The translations under genes were made by a program, and so were the position numbers. Under the pieces are notes generated by a model. That model had not been told where the DNA came from. It made no database searches and worked only from the letters and a program-made list of their open reading frames with translations. From Candidatus Cloacimonas sp. 4484_275 (GTDB lineage: Bacteria; Cloacimonadota; Cloacimonadia; Cloacimonadales; TCS61), in assembly GCA_002085205.1 (NCBI GenBank), contig NATF01000074.1, forward strand, positions 1 to 5,046: 5,046 bases of DNA, read 5' to 3'. Shown one piece after another: positions 1 to 5,046 of the stretch; positions within the stretch are counted from its first letter, which is position 1, and each line of letters begins with the position of its first letter.

Positions 1-371
1 AAGAAGAAACCGTTAGCGATTCGATTTTCAGCGACAAAAAGTTGTCTCTTTCTCCTTCGGTGGCTCTCGGTTTTGAATATACAATCAAAAATCAAACTTT
101 AATGATAAAATACAAACATTCCGATTATAGTTTTCCGAACGGCATTTCTATCGGTTACAGAAATTATTCCAATACACCGTTAGATGTTATTTTGGGGATA
201 GACGATAATTTTTATTTTCAATTTAAGATGATATTTATAACTCCTCGTATCGATTATTTATTCGGATTTACCTATTTTGACAGCATTTTTAATTATTCGC
301 GCGGATTGGGTTTGGAATTGGGAATGAGATTAAAATTTGATTGGAAAAACGATACCAAAAGGCAATTTTAA
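1..371 (+). CDS. Probable beta-barrel outer-membrane protein, 3' end only
   Basis: The reading frame is open from the left edge (first whole codon at base 3) to a TAA at 369-371, so this is the last ~122 residues of a longer protein. The TTG at 42 is an internal codon, not a start: in-frame residues EETVSDSIFSDKK precede it. The visible part is a series of short alternating polar/aromatic segments (for example LGFEYTI, LMIKYKH, ISIGYRNY, FYFQFKMIF, YLFGFTYF, GLELGMRLKFDW) separated by turns rich in N, D, G and S, which is the pattern of antiparallel beta-strands in an outer-membrane barrel. The chain ends in Phe, as many barrel proteins do, although eight residues follow the last predicted strand. 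No enzyme motif is seen. The exact family and any signal peptide lie outside the window. The barrel call is inference from residue pattern; the presence of a real coding region is fairly safe. Confidence 0.6.
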   Translation, partial: EETVSDSIFSDKKLSLSPSVALGFEYTIKNQTLMIKYKHSDYSFPNGISIGYRNYSNTPLDVILGIDDNFYFQFKMIFITPRIDYLFGFTYFDSIFNYSRGLGLELGMRLKFDWKNDTKRQF

Positions 372-416
372 GATAAGAGCTATTTTCTCGCAAAATAAAT
401 TCTAAAAAATAACCGC

Positions 417-466
417 TTTTAAAATTACGAAAAGAATATTCATAATTTTAAGTTACGAGAATATTT
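417..466. repeat. Imperfect direct repeat in AT-rich intergenic gap
   Basis: Two similar segments lie in tandem: 417-440 (TTTTAAAATTACGAAAAGAATATT) reduced in the second copy at 446-466 to TTTTAAGTTACGAGAATATT-like sequence, sharing TTTTAA, TTACGA and GAATATT. An inverted repeat, TTAAAATTA (419-427) with TAATTTTAA (443-451), runs through the same stretch, and GAATATTC at 434-441 is a palindrome. The gap at 372-552 otherwise shows no terminator with a T-run and no good paired -35/-10. It could be an operator for the downstream pilin-like gene or simply low-complexity AT sequence. Confidence 0.3.
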
Positions 467-552
467 CTATCTATATTGGGAAAAATAATTTTTGCTAAAA
501 TTCTTTTAGATAAACTTGTGTTTATTACATCTCTGAAAGTTTAGGGTACCGG

Positions 553-921
553 ATGAAAAAAATAAGTATTTATAAAATTATTAGTATTATCGCATTTATT
601 ATTCTTGTTTTTGTGCTGATGCTTCCTCAAAAATATAACATCAACAAAAAGCAGAAAACGGAAGAATGCATCAGAAATATGAAAACGATTTATGAAGCGA
701 TAAAAAATTATATGCAAGATCGAAATGAAGATTTTAACGGAACGGCTCAGGATTTGGTGCGAACGGGTTATTTGAAAAGAACTTACGAATGTCCTGAAGA
801 CGGAGTGGGAGACAAATATATTATGAGCGGTAATCATGTTACGGGAGAAATTATCGTTAAATGTCCTAACGAAATTGCTTTTCCGGATCATAAATTGCCC
901 GAAAGTATAATTGAAGAATAG
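553..921 (+). CDS. Small single-pass membrane protein, pilin-like/pseudopilin-like
   Basis: This encodes 122 residues. A short basic N-terminus (MKKISIYK) is followed by one hydrophobic segment at about residues 9-24, then a helix-prone charged region (about 32-57, with ECIRNMKTIYEAIKNYM) and a compact C-terminal part with three cysteines, C39, C80 and C104. The spacing 'YxCPxDGxGxxY...GxIxVKCPN' at about 78-106 resembles the C-terminal sheet of small GspG/ComGC-like pseudopilins that carry CPxGG...Y...CPxH. In those families the N-terminal helix anchors the protein in the inner membrane before assembly into a type II secretion or type IV pilus fibre. The usual prepilin peptidase site (G before FTLIE-like residues, with Glu at +5) is absent, so assembly into a fibre is doubtful. 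ATG at 553 is the only reasonable start; the ribosome site is weak (AGGG at 543-546). A strong terminator follows closely, so the gene looks like the end of a transcript. It could also be an unrelated anchored protein. Confidence 0.7.
   Translation: MKKISIYKIISIIAFIILVFVLMLPQKYNINKKQKTEECIRNMKTIYEAIKNYMQDRNEDFNGTAQDLVRTGYLKRTYECPEDGVGDKYIMSGNHVTGEIIVKCPNEIAFPDHKLPESIIEE
906..911 (+). promoter_or_regulatory. Perfect -10-like hexamer without a clear -35
   Basis: TATAAT occurs exactly at 906-911, within the last codons of the pilin-like gene. A transcript from here would begin around 918 and run through the terminator hairpin into folC. No -35 is seen at 16-18 bp (the nearest candidate, TTGCTT at 875-880, is 25 bp away) and there is no extended TGn. 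In AT-rich DNA such a hexamer arises easily by chance, and it also simply encodes Ser-Ile-Ile. Confidence 0.15.
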
Positions 922-937
922 ACTAAGAGGAATTTAC

Positions 938-975
938 GACCTTCAAGATTTTGTGAAATCTTGAAGGTCTTTTTT
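938..975 (+). terminator. Strong intrinsic terminator after the pilin-like gene
   Basis: A perfect 14-bp inverted repeat, GACCTTCAAGATTT (938-951) and AAATCTTGAAGGTC (956-969), encloses a TGTG loop (952-955) and is followed at once by six T residues (970-975). This is the full architecture of a Rho-independent terminator reading rightward, 16 bases past the pilin-like stop codon. Its T-run ends seven bases before the folC ATG at 983. The only purine-rich ribosome-binding-like sequence upstream of folC (GAAGG, 963-967) lies in the 3' arm, so the hairpin could also affect folC expression. Confidence 0.88.
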
Positions 976-982
976 ATACGAA

Positions 983-2103
983 ATGAATTATCAGGAATTT
1001 TTAGAATATATTTATCAACGTCATTCGGGGAATGTAAAACTCGGATTGGAAAGAATGGAAGCGGTTCTTTCGGAGATGAACAATCCGAATCTAGAACTGC
1101 GGGGAATTCATATTGCGGGCACAAACGGCAAAGGTTCCACAGCCGCAATTTGCGAATCATTGTCGCTTTCCGCAGGTTTAAAAACCGGTTTGAATTCTAT
1201 TATTTCCGGTCGAAAAAAGTGGATACGGCAATTTTTGAAGTCGGTTTGGGTGGAAGATTGGACGGTACAAATCCGTTTAAATCCACTGTTTCGGTGATCA
1301 CTTCCATTTCTCTGGATCATCCCAAAAGTCTGGGAGATTCGGAAGAAAAGATTGCTTTTGAAAAAGCCGGCATCATTAAAAACAAAACTCCCGTGATTTT
1401 GGGAAAAATGAAAAATTCGCCCAAAAAAGTTATTGAAGAAATAGCCGGTCAAAAACGGGCTCCGATTTTTGAATACGGAGAAGATTTCGCGGTTTCCAAT
1501 ATTTCCGTTTCCACCGCCGGCACAATTTTCGACTACCAAAGCAAGCGTCGGAAATTAAAAAGTATTCGGACAAACTTAATAGGTGAACACCAAGCTTTTA
1601 ATGCTTCCGTTGCTATCACGGCATTTGATATTTTTCTGGAAAAAATGAAAATCAAAATTTCCGAAACAAAAATTCGTGAAGCTTTGCAAAATGTTTACTG
1701 GCCCGGCAGAATGCAGATTCTTTCCACAAATCCTTTGTTGATGATAGACGGTGCTCACAACGAAGAAGGAATTGCGGCACTCGCCGGAAATCTGAAAAAA
1801 CTATTCCCCGACAAGAAAATTTTTTTTGTATTGGCAATTCTTCGGGACAAAAGACTTAAAAAAATTTTCGATCTTATATGTCCGATTGCTTCCAAGATAT
1901 TTATCACGAAAAATCGATCTCAACGAGCGGCGGAAATTGATGAACAAGTGAATTTCGTAAAAAAACACGGTGTCCCCTTTGAGACTTCGGAAAATGTTTT
2001 GAAAGCCGTCGGCAAAGCTTTAAACGAAGTTTCGGCGGAAGATGTGATTGTGGTAACCGGCTCTCTTTACACGATTTCCGAAATTCTGAAAACCGTCCGC
2101 TAA
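983..2103 (+). pseudogene. folC: folC, bifunctional folylpolyglutamate/dihydrofolate synthase, disrupted by internal deletion and frame change
   Basis: FolC adds glutamate to dihydropteroate and to reduced folates in the cytoplasm, using ATP. Frame one, from ATG 983, gives a normal family N-terminus: MNYQEFLEYIY, GLERMEAVL, then the ATP-binding P-loop AGTNGKGST (residues 45-53, Lys50). It matches until GLKTGLN (about base 1195), then runs out of frame to a stop at 1295-1297, leaving a 104-residue peptide. The family match resumes in another frame at about 1198 with YYFRSKKVDTAIFEVGLGGRLDGTNP, then ITSISLDH, the FEKAGIIK segment holding the usually carbamylated lysine, GEHQAFNASVA, the WPGRMQ region, DGAHNEEG in the C-terminal domain, and TGSLYTISEIL, ending TAA at 2101-2103. 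Compared with B. subtilis FolC, the segment from TSPH/Y through the Mg-binding Glu region (TEFE/TFFE) is missing, about 50-57 residues. The frames require a loss of 3n+1 bases. The product should be inactive. Either a real pseudogene or an assembly deletion. Confidence 0.88.
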
Positions 2104-2178
2104 ATATGGTTATTTTCTTAAAAGCGATCTGAAAATATTAAGGAAAATCTTCAAAAAATTGCCGTTTTATCGTCTTTC

Positions 2179-2206
2179 TTGACATCAATTTCGGCTGCCT
2201 AAAAAT
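2179..2206 (+). promoter_or_regulatory. Possible promoter for the asparaginase gene
   Basis: A perfect TTGACA lies at 2179-2184. Sixteen bases further, AAAAAT at 2201-2206 matches the -10 consensus at four of six positions (TAAAAA at 2200-2205, spacing 15, scores the same). Transcription would begin near 2213, giving a very short leader before an ATG at 2227 and leaving little room for the ribosome site. The -35 is good and the -10 poor, so this is only a candidate. The rest of the gap at 2104-2208 shows no clear terminator for folC. Confidence 0.3.
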
Positions 2207-2212
2207 TTATGC

Positions 2213-2218
2213 GGGAGA
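2213..2218 (+). promoter_or_regulatory. Ribosome-binding site deciding the asparaginase start
   Basis: GGGAGA at 2213-2218 is the only good Shine-Dalgarno-like sequence here. In-frame ATGs lie at 2209, 2221 and 2227. The first is upstream of it, the second only two to three bases away, and the third eight bases away. Spacing therefore favours 2227, which also gives the N-terminus MEKKKILIVTTGGTIA typical of cytoplasmic asparaginases. Confidence 0.55.
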
Positions 2219-2226
2219 AAATGAAA

Positions 2227-3204
2227 ATGGAAAAAAAGAAAATATTAATCGTTACGACAGGCGGAACAATCGCCATGAAACAAAACAGTCCTTTTGGAGT
2301 TATACCAAATGACGAATTTGCCGAACATCTTCGTTCTTTTCCGCAACTTAACAATGTCGCCAAAATAGATGTGTATGAATTCTTAAATGTTCCAAGTCCT
2401 TTTATGACGCCGCAAAAAATGTTGGAATTGGCAAAACTTGTCGATAAAAAAATCGTTGATTACGACGGTGTTGTTGTCACTCACGGAACCGATACTTTGG
2501 AAGAAAGCGCCTATCTCTTGGATTTGGTGTTGAAAACGGAAAAACCCGTAATTTTCACGGCGGCAATGCGCAGCAATTCCGAACTTGGTTTGGACGGTCC
2601 CAGAAACATCGTGGGAGCGGTGAGAGTCGCTTGCGAAGAGCAAGCAAAAGGAAAAGGAGTTTTGGTTGTGCTGAACGATGAAATTGATGCCGCCCGCGAT
2701 GTCGTGAAAACCGACGCCGGTAAAATAAATTCTTTTCTCACTCCTTCTTACGGGCTTTTGGGAATTATCGACCCGGACAGAGTTACCTTCTATCGAGATT
2801 TAATCATCAGAGAAAAAATTCATACGGAAAAAATCGATTCGAATGTTGATTTGATAAAATGTGTAAGCAATATGGACGGTCGCTTTATTGAAGCTTCCAT
2901 AAATCACGGTGCCAAAGCAATTGTTCTGGAAGCTTTCGGAAGAGGAAACGTTCCCAGATTTATCGTGAAAGACATAAAAAAAGCGCTGGAACATAATCTT
3001 ATTGTTACGGTCGTTTCCAGAACTTATACCGGAAGAGTTCTTCCCGAATACGGTTATGAAGGCGGCGGACTTTCTCTGAAAAAAATGGGCGTTATTTTCG
3101 GCGATGATTTGAAAGGCCCGAAAATGAGAATTAAATTGATGGTTCTTTTCGGCAAATACAAAACCACCGAAGCAGTTCGCAATTATCTGCAAAACAAAAA
3201 TTAA
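2227..3204 (+). CDS. L-asparaginase family amidohydrolase, cytoplasmic
   Basis: This enzyme hydrolyses L-asparagine to L-aspartate and ammonia. From ATG 2227 it is 325 residues, a normal full length. Both signatures are present: TTGGTIA near the N-terminus with nucleophile Thr14 (equivalent to E. coli AnsB Thr12), and THGTDTLEESAYLLDL with Thr88-Asp89 (AnsB Thr89-Asp90). The catalytic Lys is Lys161 in RDVVKT, matching AnsB Lys162. AAMRSNSELGLDGPRNI, LEAFGRGNVP and VVSRTYTGRV follow in family order, the last two in the C-terminal domain. The internal motifs look more like the AnsB/AnsZ type than E. coli AnsA, but there is no signal peptide or lipobox, so the protein should stay in the cytoplasm. 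For that reason I give no gene symbol. No Tyr obviously corresponds to AnsB Tyr25 in the shortened N-terminal flexible loop (MKQNSPFG). Starts at 2209 or 2221 would add six or two residues. Glutaminase side activity cannot be judged. Confidence 0.93.
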   Translation: MEKKKILIVTTGGTIAMKQNSPFGVIPNDEFAEHLRSFPQLNNVAKIDVYEFLNVPSPFMTPQKMLELAKLVDKKIVDYDGVVVTHGTDTLEESAYLLDLVLKTEKPVIFTAAMRSNSELGLDGPRNIVGAVRVACEEQAKGKGVLVVLNDEIDAARDVVKTDAGKINSFLTPSYGLLGIIDPDRVTFYRDLIIREKIHTEKIDSNVDLIKCVSNMDGRFIEASINHGAKAIVLEAFGRGNVPRFIVKDIKKALEHNLIVTVVSRTYTGRVLPEYGYEGGGLSLKKMGVIFGDDLKGPKMRIKLMVLFGKYKTTEAVRNYLQNKN

Positions 3205-3282
3205 ACCCAACCTTTTTCGGTTTTTCCAAAAATTAAAAGATTTTGCATAATTGGGAATTATAAAAATTATTGATGTGTAAAA

Positions 3283-3424
3283 TTGTCATCCCGACCGAAG
3301 CTATTGTCATCCTGAGCGGAGTCGAAGGATACGATGAAGCAAACTATTATTTCATCCTTCGACTCCGCTCAGGATGACAAAGATGACAAAAAAATATGTC
3401 ATTCTATTTCCCGACCGAAGATAG
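3283..3424. repeat. Composite REP-like intergenic repeat
   Basis: The core is a perfect 27-bp inverted repeat, 3304-3330 against 3354-3380, of the form TTGTCATCCTGAGCGGAG followed by TCGAAGGAT, with a 23-base spacer (3331-3353). Outside it, TCCCGACCGAAG occurs twice in the same orientation (3289-3300 and 3409-3420), enclosing 108 bases, the left copy preceded by TTGTCA. The GTCATCCTGAGC...GTCGAAGGAT and GTCATCCCGACCGAAG wordings are like dispersed palindromic repeats I know from FCB-group genomes; this is recollection, not a search. There is no T-run after the hairpin on either strand (AAAAAAA follows on the +), so it is not a standard intrinsic terminator, though the hairpin may stabilise the asparaginase mRNA 3' end. 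No transposase lies in the window. The rest of the gap at 3205-3460 holds no gene, only AT-rich sequence and the PatB ribosome site. Confidence 0.85.
3373..3390. repeat. Tandem 9-bp duplication at the edge of the palindrome
   Basis: GATGACAAA is repeated exactly twice head to tail (3373-3381, 3382-3390). The first copy is the outer end of the right palindrome arm; the second lies outside it and has no partner on the left side. It breaks the symmetry of the repeat and may be a slippage product or a remnant of another repeat unit. Confidence 0.8.
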
Positions 3425-3460
3425 CCAAGATGATTTTCAAAATTGTAAAGAGGATAAACA

Positions 3461-4636
3461 ATGAAATTTGATTTCGACAAAATCATCGATAGAAAAAACA
3501 CGGATTGTTTCAAATGGGATTACAACAAGGAAATTTTCGGGACGGAAAATGTTATTCCGCTTTGGGTTGCCGACATGGATTTTGAAGTCGCGCCCGTAAT
3601 AAAGGAAGCGATAAAAAAAAGAGCCGAACACGGAATTTACGGTTATACTTTTTATCCCGAATCCTTCTTTTTTGCATTGAAAAATTGGCTTTTGAAAAGA
3701 TTCGACTGGGAGATAAAAACCGAATGGATTTTACCTATTCCGCGCCTTGAATCGGCTCTTAATATCGCGGTTCAAACTTACACAAAACCAAATGAAAAAA
3801 TTTTAGTGCAAACGCCAGTTTATCCGCCCTTTATTTCTTCGGTTAAAAACAACAATAGAAAATGTGTTGTTTCTCCTTTAAAATCAGTCGGAAACCGTTA
3901 CGAAATGGATTTTGAAGATTTGGAAAAAAAGCTGGCAAACAATATAAAAATGATGTTTTTGTGTTCACCGCAAAACCCGACGGGAAGAGTTTGGACGGAA
4001 AAAGAATTACGGCGATTGGGAGATTTGTGTCTGAAAAATAATGTTATTTTGGTCTCAGACGAAATTCATTCCGATTTTGTTTTTCGCAATTCTCGTCATT
4101 ATCCCACGGCAAGCCTTTCCGAAGAATTACAAAACATCACCGTTTCTATGTTTGCACCCACGAAAACATTTAATCTGGCGGGATTAACGACCTCGGCTTT
4201 GATTATTCCCAATACGGATTTGCGTGAAAAATTCCAAAAAAAATTACTGAATCTGGGCATAAAATTAGGAAATATTTTCGGAATAACGGCATTTACAACC
4301 GCATATAATTTCGGGGAAGAATGGCTCACCGAACTTCTTGTCTATTTGGAAAACAACTATCGATTTATTTGCGAATATCTCGCCGAAAACATTCCGCAAA
4401 TAATCCCGACCGAAGCGGACGGAACATTTCTGCTTTGGTTGGATTGCCGCAATTTGAATCTACCGCAGGAAAAGTTGGTCGATTTTATGATAAAAGGAGC
4501 GAAACTGGGTTTGATGGACGGTTCTTTGTTCGGTGAAGGCGGAGAAGGTTTTATGAGAATGAATTTCGGAACTCCCCGCAAACTCATTGAAAAAGCATTA
4601 TCTCAATTGAAAGAAGCCATCGAAAAATTGCGATAA
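3461..4636 (+). CDS. patB: PatB/MalY-type PLP-dependent C-S lyase / aminotransferase
   Basis: This 391-residue protein is collinear with B. subtilis PatB and E. coli MalY, fold-type I PLP enzymes that cleave cystathionine or cysteine to a thiol, pyruvate and ammonia in the cytoplasm. Landmarks in order: FKWD (17-20), PLWVADMDFEVAP (33-45), HGIYGYT (57-63), QTPVYPPF (117-124), SPQNPTGRVW with Asn172 (169-178), VSDEIHSDF with PLP-pairing Asp200 (198-206), APTKTFNLAGL with PLP Schiff-base Lys235 (232-242), FLLWLD (323-328), and GEGGEGFMRMNFG with substrate carboxylate-binding Arg366 (358-370). Length and order are normal. ATG 3461 is supported by AAGAGGA at 3448-3454, six bases upstream. One segment is unusual: where relatives have a PGVV-type motif after the WI/SI strand, this protein has IPRLESAL (93-100), which may alter the phosphate-binding loop. 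Families of this type are often annotated just as 'aminotransferase'; lyase activity is the better guess. No promoter was recognised in the repeat-rich gap upstream. Confidence 0.92.
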   Translation: MKFDFDKIIDRKNTDCFKWDYNKEIFGTENVIPLWVADMDFEVAPVIKEAIKKRAEHGIYGYTFYPESFFFALKNWLLKRFDWEIKTEWILPIPRLESALNIAVQTYTKPNEKILVQTPVYPPFISSVKNNNRKCVVSPLKSVGNRYEMDFEDLEKKLANNIKMMFLCSPQNPTGRVWTEKELRRLGDLCLKNNVILVSDEIHSDFVFRNSRHYPTASLSEELQNITVSMFAPTKTFNLAGLTTSALIIPNTDLREKFQKKLLNLGIKLGNIFGITAFTTAYNFGEEWLTELLVYLENNYRFICEYLAENIPQIIPTEADGTFLLWLDCRNLNLPQEKLVDFMIKGAKLGLMDGSLFGEGGEGFMRMNFGTPRKLIEKALSQLKEAIEKLR

Positions 4637-4657
4637 AAGTTACTTCGCATTACAAAA

Positions 4658-5046
4658 TTATTTCAAACCCATTTTGAAATTAAAATTAGTGGAAGGCTGT
4701 TCCGTTTCCGAGTAATGAAATTTTTTCAAAATCTTTTTAAATCTATTCTGAGACGGTTTTGTATGTGAAAAATCAATCAAAAATCTGCGAAATCCCTTTT
4801 GATAAAGTTTGTCTTTGTATTGCAACAACGAAACGGGAATTTCGGGAACAACAATGCTGATTCCGTCGCGGACGATTTTATAATAAGCGAAATTTCTGTC
4901 TTTGAAATTCGGCAATTCCTTGTTTTTACTTTGAATGGAAACCGGCATTCGCGAATAAAACAACTCGGGATAAAAATAAAGCGGAACAATTCCCATTCTG
5001 TCTTTGCCGGAAATCAAATTCGGATAATCATTCTCGATAGGATAAA
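4658..5046 (-). CDS. C-terminal fragment of a probable peptidase U32 family protein
   Basis: The minus-strand frame is open from the right edge (first whole codon at 5044-5042) to a TAA at 4660-4658, about 128 residues. The TTG at 5017 is internal: YPIENDYPNL precedes it in frame. The sequence YPIENDYPNLISGKDRMG, IVPLYFYPELFYSRMPV, FKDRNFAYYKIVRDG, IPVSLLQYKDKLYQKG and FRRFLIDFSH follows the layout I associate with the C-terminal region of U32 'collagenase-like protease' proteins, where a strand such as PLMxxRxP is followed by a 'D(R/K)..' turn, a short beta region and a helix ending in 'GFxxFxID'. U32 members include RNA and tRNA hydroxylation factors and proteases, so a function cannot be assigned from this end. 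The tail (SETEQPSTNFNFKMGLK) is basic and probably disordered. It converges on the PatB-like gene with 21 bases between the stop codons. The assignment is by remembered pattern and is moderate. Confidence 0.6.
   Translation of the reverse strand, partial: YPIENDYPNLISGKDRMGIVPLYFYPELFYSRMPVSIQSKNKELPNFKDRNFAYYKIVRDGISIVVPEIPVSLLQYKDKLYQKGFRRFLIDFSHTKPSQNRFKKILKKFHYSETEQPSTNFNFKMGLK
4660..4680. terminator. Weak AT-rich hairpin between convergent genes
   Basis: ATTTCAAA (4660-4667) pairs with TTTGAAAT (4673-4680) around a five-base loop, CCCAT. It lies over the last codons and first stop-codon base of the minus-strand gene, 23 bases past the PatB-like stop. Flanks are AT-rich (TAAAATTA on the right, TAATTTTG read leftward), with no proper T-run. 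It might help terminate one or both convergent transcripts, but the stem is short and has only one G-C pair. Confidence 0.25.

Noticed and set aside
491..528. Promoter for the pilin-like gene (TTGCTA near 492)
   Set aside because: The sequence 16-18 bases downstream is CTTGTG-like and does not resemble a -10.
541..891. Minus-strand frame of 116 codons opposite the pilin-like gene
   Set aside because: Its translation is low-complexity (rich in F, I, N, H) with no recognisable motif; the plus-strand gene has a clear start, membrane helix and terminator.
961..1197. A long + frame starting at 961 that would read through into the C-terminal half of FolC
   Set aside because: Its first ~79 residues are the terminator arm and out-of-frame folC sequence with no family similarity; the real folC start is the ATG at 983 in another frame. 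It is an accident of the deletion.
1195..1300. Programmed ribosomal frameshift within folC
   Set aside because: A frameshift alone would not restore the roughly 50-57 missing family residues, and no slippery heptamer with a downstream structure is seen at the junction.
1108..1539. Minus-strand frame of 143 codons opposite folC
   Set aside because: It is the antisense shadow of a strongly conserved FolC sequence and crosses the deletion junction.
2800..3210. Minus-strand frame of 136 codons opposite the asparaginase C-terminus
   Set aside because: Antisense to conserved asparaginase motifs, with no motif or ribosome site of its own.
3208..3227. Terminator just after the asparaginase stop (AACC ... 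GGTT then T-run)
   Set aside because: The stem is only four base pairs, too weak to call despite the following T residues.
3242..3283. Promoter for the PatB-like gene (TATAAA at 3259-3264, TAAAAT at 3278-3283)
   Set aside because: Neither -10-like hexamer has a -35 at acceptable spacing; the closest candidates are 11 or 21 bases away.
3304..3390. The intergenic palindrome as a CRISPR repeat or an intrinsic terminator
   Set aside because: There is no regular repeat-spacer periodicity, and no T-run follows the hairpin on either strand (A-run on the +).
2227..4636. Asparaginase and PatB-like genes as one operon or a new amino-acid catabolic system
   Set aside because: They are separated by 256 bases containing a repeat element; both are common housekeeping-type enzymes and no functional coupling is visible.

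Overview
This is an AT-rich stretch (roughly 35-40% GC by eye) that looks like ordinary chromosome of a diderm (Gram-negative-type) bacterium. The outer-membrane-barrel-like fragment at the left edge supports a diderm. The intergenic palindrome built on GTCATCCTGAGCGGAGTCGAAGGAT resembles interspersed repeats I know from Bacteroidota, Cloacimonadota and related FCB-group genomes. I would guess that broad group, but nothing here fixes the taxon.

Left to right: (1) positions 1-371, + strand, the 3' end of a gene for a probable beta-barrel membrane protein. (2) 372-552, a very AT-rich gap with an imperfect direct repeat and no convincing promoter. (3) 553-921, + strand, a small membrane-anchored pilin-like/pseudopilin-like protein, followed by a strong intrinsic terminator at 938-975. 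(4) 983-2103, + strand, folC (folylpolyglutamate/dihydrofolate synthase), apparently broken: its two halves are in different frames and about 50-57 family residues are missing at the junction near 1195-1198. (5) 2227-3204, + strand, an intact cytoplasmic asparaginase-family amidohydrolase. (6) 3205-3460, a gap dominated by a 27-bp perfect inverted repeat flanked by 12-bp direct repeats. (7) 3461-4636, + strand, a PatB/MalY-type PLP-dependent C-S lyase/aminotransferase. (8) 4658-5046, - strand, the 3' end of a convergent gene resembling the C-terminal part of peptidase U32 family proteins.

The genes do not form an obvious pathway or operon. Asparaginase (asparagine to aspartate plus ammonia) and the PatB-like lyase (cystathionine/cysteine breakdown) would both fit amino-acid catabolism, but the repeat-filled 256-bp gap separates them. 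I found no CRISPR array, tRNA, rRNA, integrase, transposase or defence gene, and no convincing new multi-gene system. The points most worth following up are the damaged folC, the terminator hairpin that ends seven bases before the folC start codon, the composite palindromic repeat, and an atypical loop in the PatB-like enzyme.
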